A stretch of 8,592 nucleotides of DNA from Eggerthella sp. CAG:368 (lineage in GTDB: Bacteria > Actinomycetota > Coriobacteriia > Coriobacteriales > Eggerthellaceae): NCBI GenBank assembly GCA_000434775.1, contig FR895475.1, positions 1 to 8,592 of the forward strand. Reading direction: 5' to 3'. Positions 5,043 to 8,592 of this stretch are shown piece by piece. Made by a program: the position numbers and the translations under genes. The notes beneath the pieces were generated by a model. The model made no database searches. It worked only from the letters and a program-made list of their open reading frames with translations, and was not told the origin of the DNA. How positions within the stretch are numbered: position 1 is the stretch's first letter; every line of letters starts with the position of its first letter.

Positions 5043-5624
5043 CTATTGGCAGGCCTTTTCAATAAGTGTACGCAGTTCATCCATTCCTGTTCCTTTTTCT
5101 GAAGAAGTAATTACCATATTAGTCTCAGCAGAAAGCCCAAGCTGCTTTCGTATAGCTGCCGCTTGCTTGTTTGCCTGAGATTTACTGAGTTTGTCTGCCT
5201 TGGTAAGTGCGATAACAAAGGGGAGCTCGCAGGCGGTTAAAAACTCAATCATCTGCTCATCAAGCTTGGTAGCAGGGTGACGAATGTCAATCAGCGAAAC
5301 CACCAGGGCATAAAACCTATACTGATCAAAGTATCCATTGATCATCTCTGACCAGCGGCTTTTTTCCGATTTTGCCACTTTAGCGTAGCCGTATCCGGGT
5401 AGGTCAATGAAGTCAATTTCATCAGTGCCAAAAAAGTTAATAGTACTTGTTTTGCCCGGCGTTGATGAAACGCGGGCTAATTGTTTTCGATTAAAAAGCT
5501 TATTGATCAGGGAAGATTTTCCTACGTTTGAGCGACCCACAAAAGAAACTTCAGGACGCTTTGATTCAGGAATTTGGGAAGAAGTTCCGTAGGCACCCTT
5601 AAATTCTACGAGGTTGTAGTTCAT
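5043..5624 (-). CDS. engB: Ribosome biogenesis GTPase EngB (YsxC/YihA)
   Basis: This GTPase of the TrmE-Era-EngA-EngB class takes part in 50S subunit assembly. The 193-aa protein is of usual length and has every G motif: G1 GRSNVGKS (30-37), G2 in SSTPGKT (53-59), G3 DLPGYG (74-79), G4 TKAD (141-144) and G5 SSEKG (174-178). The KRPEVSFVGRSNVGKSSL and RHPATKLDEQM segments are typical of EngB. The start at 5624 is supported by AGAGGAG about 8 nt upstream. A short open frame ends 24 bp upstream in the same direction and rnhA follows, so the set may be one transcript. Confidence 0.97.
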   Translation of the reverse strand: MNYNLVEFKGAYGTSSQIPESKRPEVSFVGRSNVGKSSLINKLFNRKQLARVSSTPGKTSTINFFGTDEIDFIDLPGYGYAKVAKSEKSRWSEMINGYFDQYRFYALVVSLIDIRHPATKLDEQMIEFLTACELPFVIALTKADKLSKSQANKQAAAIRKQLGLSAETNMVITSSEKGTGMDELRTLIEKACQ

Positions 5625-5648
5625 TGGGTTGGCTCCTCTGCTCTTCTA

Positions 5649-5924
5649 TTATTTGTGTTTTGCCCGTTTTGATAACGAGTTTTTTGTTAATTCTTGGAGA
5701 GCTGAATTGCTTTCCTGTAGGGTGTTAATCATACCCGCTTCTTCTATGAGGTAGGGAAGTTCCCGTAAAAAGGACAAAGAAAAGAGCTCACATTGTGGTT
5801 GTCGTATAAAAAGCGCTAAAGCGCTCAGTACAATAATGCTAAATATAACGATGCTGAGCTTTGGGTATAGCGCTAAACTTGGCCGACAACGATAAGTTAA
5901 TAAGGTGCCAGTAAAGAAGAACAA
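5649..5924 (-). CDS. Possible small membrane protein upstream of engB
   Basis: This frame ends at a TAA only 24 bp before the engB ATG and reads like protein: a hydrophobic stretch LSIVIFSIIVLSALALFI, which would be one membrane helix, then a polar tail with SALQELTKNSLSKRAKHK. The start is unresolved. The TTG at 5924 is shown, giving 91 aa; other in-frame choices are TTG at 5777, ATG at 5732, or ATGs at 5984/5987 inside the divergent channel gene. None has a clear ribosome site. A start at 5924 would leave no space to the channel start at 5926, which counts against it. I know no family for it; it may be spurious. Confidence 0.33.
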   Translation of the reverse strand: MFFFTGTLLTYRCRPSLALYPKLSIVIFSIIVLSALALFIRQPQCELFSLSFLRELPYLIEEAGMINTLQESNSALQELTKNSLSKRAKHK

Positions 5925-5925
5925 G

Positions 5926-6687
5926 ATGGACGAACTCGAGCAGATTACAAACCAAATAACGGGCGGAGATTTACTGGGTCGCATCATTGTTGCGGCAGTT
6001 ATTCTTGTGTCCATTGCCATTATTTCGCACATCGTAACTCGATGGATTAAGCATATTGTGGCGCGAGACAGCAACGACCTTCCACAGAGCACGTTTTTCA
6101 TCAATATTGCGCGCTGCATTATTTGGGCTATTGGTATTTCTATTGTGGCCGATGCCTGCTTCAGCGTTAATATGACGGCTGTCGTTGCTGCTTTAGGTGT
6201 AGGAGGTATCGCGCTTTCTTTAGGCCTGCAAGATACGCTTTCCAATCTTATTGGTGGCGTCCTCATCACCTTTATGCGCATTGTGACACCAGGTGACAAT
6301 ATTCAAGTTGGCACTCACAAAGGCGTTGTTCAAGATATCAATTGGCGTCAAACTCGCATAAAGAATCGTTTAGGAGAAACAGTTATTATTCCTAATTCGG
6401 TTATTTCGAGAAACTCGGTGGTGCACTTGCCTCCTCCAGAGCAGATTTCGGTTTTGTTTGTGGTTACCTCACAAACAGGTCTTGATGAAATTGCTGAGGA
6501 AGTTGAAAAGCATGCACATGATACCGCTTTGGAATATGCGGGAATCGTGACAGAACCTGTGGTTATTTTTACCGAGGTAAGCGAATATGGCCTGAATGGC
6601 AAAGTGGTTCTTGAGATTGATGACGCTGCCGAAGCAACCGTGGTTTCTGATGCTATCACGCGTGCTATTGCGCCTGTGGTGAGGTAA
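5926..6687 (+). CDS. Small-conductance mechanosensitive channel, MscS family
   Basis: This cytoplasmic membrane channel opens under membrane tension and releases solutes after osmotic downshock. The 253-aa protein has helices at about 18-38, 57-78 and 84-118. The last is the pore helix, rich in Gly and Ala (AALGVGGIALSLGLQD). The MscS beta domain follows (GDNIQV, GVVQDINWRQTRI, then GETVIIPNSVI at 150-160), and a C-terminal alpha/beta part. It is slightly shorter than E. coli MscS (286 aa). The start is ATG 5926 with only a weak AAGAAG upstream; GTG at 5905 is the alternative and adds 7 residues. It stands alone on the plus strand and is divergent from the engB side. Whether it is mechanosensitive or a specialised paralogue cannot be told. 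Confidence 0.93.
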   Translation: MDELEQITNQITGGDLLGRIIVAAVILVSIAIISHIVTRWIKHIVARDSNDLPQSTFFINIARCIIWAIGISIVADACFSVNMTAVVAALGVGGIALSLGLQDTLSNLIGGVLITFMRIVTPGDNIQVGTHKGVVQDINWRQTRIKNRLGETVIIPNSVISRNSVVHLPPPEQISVLFVVTSQTGLDEIAEEVEKHAHDTALEYAGIVTEPVVIFTEVSEYGLNGKVVLEIDDAAEATVVSDAITRAIAPVVR

Positions 6688-6694
6688 TCACAAG

Positions 6695-6754
6695 AAAAAA
6701 GCACCTGAGTGGTTGGTGGCATTCAATTGTTAATATCCAGCCAAATGCTCAGGT
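6695..6754 (-). terminator. Terminator of the crotonase gene
   Basis: On the minus strand ACCTGAG (6754-6748) pairs with CTCAGGT (6709-6703). Inner pairing of TTGGCTGG (6744-6737) with CCACCAA (6719-6713) has one bulge. The stem is followed at once by GCTTTTTTCTT. It lies about 60 bp past the stop at 6813. The plus strand lacks a T-run, so it serves the minus gene mainly. Confidence 0.75.
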
Positions 6755-6812
6755 ACTTGCATGGTTTATTGCTTGCGTGTTTATGACGCGCTTATAGAAA
6801 ACTTACAAACAA

Positions 6813-7694
6813 TCAAAGATTTTCGAATGTGTAGTTTTCGGGATGCGCCTTAACGTCTTCGCGTAGTTTAGGATTCATCTTTCGGGTTCCACGGTAAGCA
6901 TCTTGCGTTTCGGTTGCAATAACCTGGTTGCGGTTTTCCATCTTTATCTGTGTATCAAAGCTGTTTCCGTCAAGGGAAGACTGCATGGATTCTTTAGTGA
7001 GGCGCAAGCCAAATGGCGAAGTGTTTTTAACCATGGCTTCGGCTAGTTCCATTGCAGTGTCAAGTACTTGGTCGTCAGGTACCAGACGGTTTGCAAAGCC
7101 CCAGCTCATAAGTTCTTCAGCACCAACACGACGAGCCGTCATAAGCATTTCGTTTGCTCGGGCATAGCCAATGATTTTCGGTAGATAGAACGAGCCAGAC
7201 ATATCGGTTCCTGTAAGGCCAATATTCAAATATCCCGCTTGCATCTTGAAAGACTCACCTAGAACGCGCAGATCGCAGGCGCAAGAAATCGAAAGTCCAC
7301 CGCCAACAGCATGTCCTTTAAGAGCGCCAATAATAGGTTGCGGACAAGCGCGCATGTTAACAACTTGGTCTGAACAAATAGTTTGCATAATGAAGAAGTC
7401 GCGCTGAGTGCGTCCCATGCCCTCGGGAGGATCAAGGGCTAAGTCATTTAAATTGAAGCCTGCGCAGAATGAAGAGCCCTCGCCTGTAAGAATGATGACA
7501 CGACATTCTGGATCCATGCGCACTTTAATAAGGAACTGATTGAACTCTGCCATTTGTTTGTATGACATGGCGTTGAGGTTTCCTGCATCATTGAAGGCGC
7601 AAATGTAAATTGGTCCCTTTTTGGTTACTGCGATTTTTTCGTATCCATCGTAGCAAAAGCTGTCCATGTGGTACTGATCTTGGTATACCCCCAT
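6813..7694 (-). CDS. Crotonase-superfamily protein (enoyl-CoA hydratase/isomerase-like)
   Basis: This is an acyl-CoA-binding protein of 293 aa. The two oxyanion-hole segments are clear: SSFCAGFNL (74-82) and GHAVGGGLSISCACDLR (127-143). By alignment to rat enoyl-CoA hydratase, the two catalytic glutamates (Glu144, Glu164) fall at Ser135 and Ala153, so classic hydration is unlikely. GLTGTDMSGS (159-168) offers Asp164 as a possible acid/base. The C-terminus is longer than usual and ends in a charged tail. The start at 7694 has AAGGAAGGGAA just upstream. Monocistronic, with its own terminator; no neighbouring CoA ligase or dehydrogenase indicates a pathway. The reaction could be isomerase, decarboxylase, hydrolase or a variant hydratase. 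Confidence 0.88.
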   Translation of the reverse strand: MGVYQDQYHMDSFCYDGYEKIAVTKKGPIYICAFNDAGNLNAMSYKQMAEFNQFLIKVRMDPECRVIILTGEGSSFCAGFNLNDLALDPPEGMGRTQRDFFIMQTICSDQVVNMRACPQPIIGALKGHAVGGGLSISCACDLRVLGESFKMQAGYLNIGLTGTDMSGSFYLPKIIGYARANEMLMTARRVGAEELMSWGFANRLVPDDQVLDTAMELAEAMVKNTSPFGLRLTKESMQSSLDGNSFDTQIKMENRNQVIATETQDAYRGTRKMNPKLREDVKAHPENYTFENL

Positions 7695-7946
7695 AAGTAT
7701 TCCCTTCCTTGTTATGTTTCCCCTAGTGAAACTTCAGAGGAGGGAATAGGCTTTCGTCAATGAGAAAGGGCGTTGAGTACGGGCATTTGCTATCATAGAG
7801 GCGATTTATCGAATGCAGTTTTTTTGAGTGGGAACAGAGCTTGGTTTATGTCTGATTTCCCTTTCGAAAACTGCGGAATCGCTAGAATTATCGGAGTCTT
7901 CGAAATTACGAGCGATCAAAGCGAATAGGAACCAAAAGGAACAACT

Positions 7947-8255
7947 ATGACGCAACATTTGACGGAAAAGGATGTGCGTTCAATTGCGGAATATGCCCGC
8001 ATTGGACTCACGGACGAAGAGGTTTCTTCGATGACAGTTGATCTAAACAGCATCATCGAAAGCCTGAAACCCATTACAGAATATGATTTAGAGGGAGTTG
8101 AGCCAACCTTTCATCCCATCGGCGGACTCGTTAACGTTTCGCACGAGGATATTGAGGGTGAAAGCTTCTCTCAAAAAACTGCTCTTAAAAATGCCCCAAA
8201 ACAGCAGGATGGCAGTTTCCTCATTCCTGCTATCTTGGGCGGGGGTGATGCATAA
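7947..8255 (+). CDS. gatC: Asp-tRNA(Asn)/Glu-tRNA(Gln) amidotransferase subunit C
   Basis: GatC holds the GatA and GatB subunits of the GatCAB complex, which turns misacylated Glu-tRNA(Gln) or Asp-tRNA(Asn) into the correct amide form in the cytoplasm. The 102-aa protein has the family order: an N-terminal helical pair (LTEKDVRSIAEYARIGLTDEE), then EYDLEGVEPTFHP (45-57) and the closing LKNAPKQQDGSFLIPAIL. The start has AAAGGA about 7 nt upstream. Its stop overlaps the gatA start by one base (TAATG), showing coupled translation. The 252-bp gap before it contains no clear T-box or other leader that I could recognise. Confidence 0.95.
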   Translation: MTQHLTEKDVRSIAEYARIGLTDEEVSSMTVDLNSIIESLKPITEYDLEGVEPTFHPIGGLVNVSHEDIEGESFSQKTALKNAPKQQDGSFLIPAILGGGDA

Positions 8256-8592
8256 TGGCTCTCTCAGATTTAACGGTTAAAGAAATCCAGACGGGTCTTA
8301 CGAGTAAAGAGTTTTCCGCAGAAGAAGTTGCTAAGGAAAGCCTTGCTCGCATTGAGTCTGCCGACAAAAAGGTCCATGCGTTTCTCGAGGTAACTTCAGA
8401 AGCCGCTTTGAGTGCAGCGCAGCGCGTCGACAGCGCAATCGCTTCAGGAACCTTCGGTGAAATGGGACCCTTGGCGGGCGTGCCCGTTGCCTTTAAAGAC
8501 AACATGAATTTTGAAGGAACGCACACCACCTGCTCTTCCCGTATGTTGGAAAGCTATGTTTCTCCTTATACGGCCACATGCGTTGATAACAT
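8255..8592 (+). CDS. gatA: Asp-tRNA(Asn)/Glu-tRNA(Gln) amidotransferase subunit A (5' part)
   Basis: GatA is the glutaminase subunit that releases ammonia for transamidation. Only the first 112 residues are in the window. GPLAGVPVAFKDNM (71-84) contains Lys81, the first residue of the Ser-cisSer-Lys triad of the amidase signature family; the two serines lie past the edge. THTTCSSRMLESY and SPYTATCV also fit GatA. The ATG at 8255 overlaps the gatC stop, and the GGGGGTGAT before it is a fair ribosome site. gatB would be expected next, beyond the window. Confidence 0.96.
   Translation, partial: MALSDLTVKEIQTGLTSKEFSAEEVAKESLARIESADKKVHAFLEVTSEAALSAAQRVDSAIASGTFGEMGPLAGVPVAFKDNMNFEGTHTTCSSRMLESYVSPYTATCVDN

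Noticed and set aside
5988..6299. Long minus-strand frame through the channel gene
   Set aside because: It is antisense to the pore helix and beta domain of MscS, which are clearly coding on the plus strand.
7695..7946. T-box or similar leader before gatC
   Set aside because: I found no specifier stem, no conserved T-box sequence and no terminator/antiterminator pair; only weak -10-like words such as TAGAAT at 7883.

Overview
The window reads as chromosomal DNA of an anaerobic, moderate-GC bacterium. My best guess is an actinobacterial anaerobe of the Coriobacteriia/Eggerthellaceae kind, held with low confidence because it rests on gene style only: a free-standing flavodiiron protein, a bacterial GatCAB amidotransferase, a DUF4143 ATPase, GGAG-type ribosome binding sites and occasional TTG starts. 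No 16S or other decisive marker is present.

Left part (1-3000). This part has the higher GC and more intergenic space. It holds the 5' part of an AAA/DUF4143 ATPase gene (minus strand, cut by the window edge), a three-copy 34-bp tandem array lying on that gene's promoter, the DNA repair glycosylase tag (minus, TTG start), a small unknown gene (plus, 67 aa), a clear terminator, and an SDR oxidoreductase (minus). Scattered through its gaps are four copies of one 27-nt hairpin element, all in the same orientation, and a separate two-unit 33-bp tandem repeat.

Middle part (3000-6700). This part is visibly AT-richer in the lines I counted. It holds a flavodiiron O2/NO reductase (plus) with an FNR-box-like palindrome upstream, then rnhA and engB (both minus, probably co-transcribed). 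A possible small membrane protein frame sits just upstream of engB. A small MscS-type mechanosensitive channel (plus) is divergent from that set.

Right part (6700-8592). A crotonase-family protein (minus) has its own terminator and lacks both classical catalytic glutamates. It is divergent from the start of the gatCA operon (plus), which makes the Asp-tRNA(Asn)/Glu-tRNA(Gln) amidotransferase; gatA runs off the right edge.

Most protein-coding genes are ordinary housekeeping or stress functions and form no obvious single pathway. The less ordinary material is in the gaps: the 27-nt hairpin family, whose wobble pairs all favour a plus-strand transcript, and the two tandem arrays with periods of 34 and 33 bp. 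I did not find convincing evidence of a new multi-gene system.
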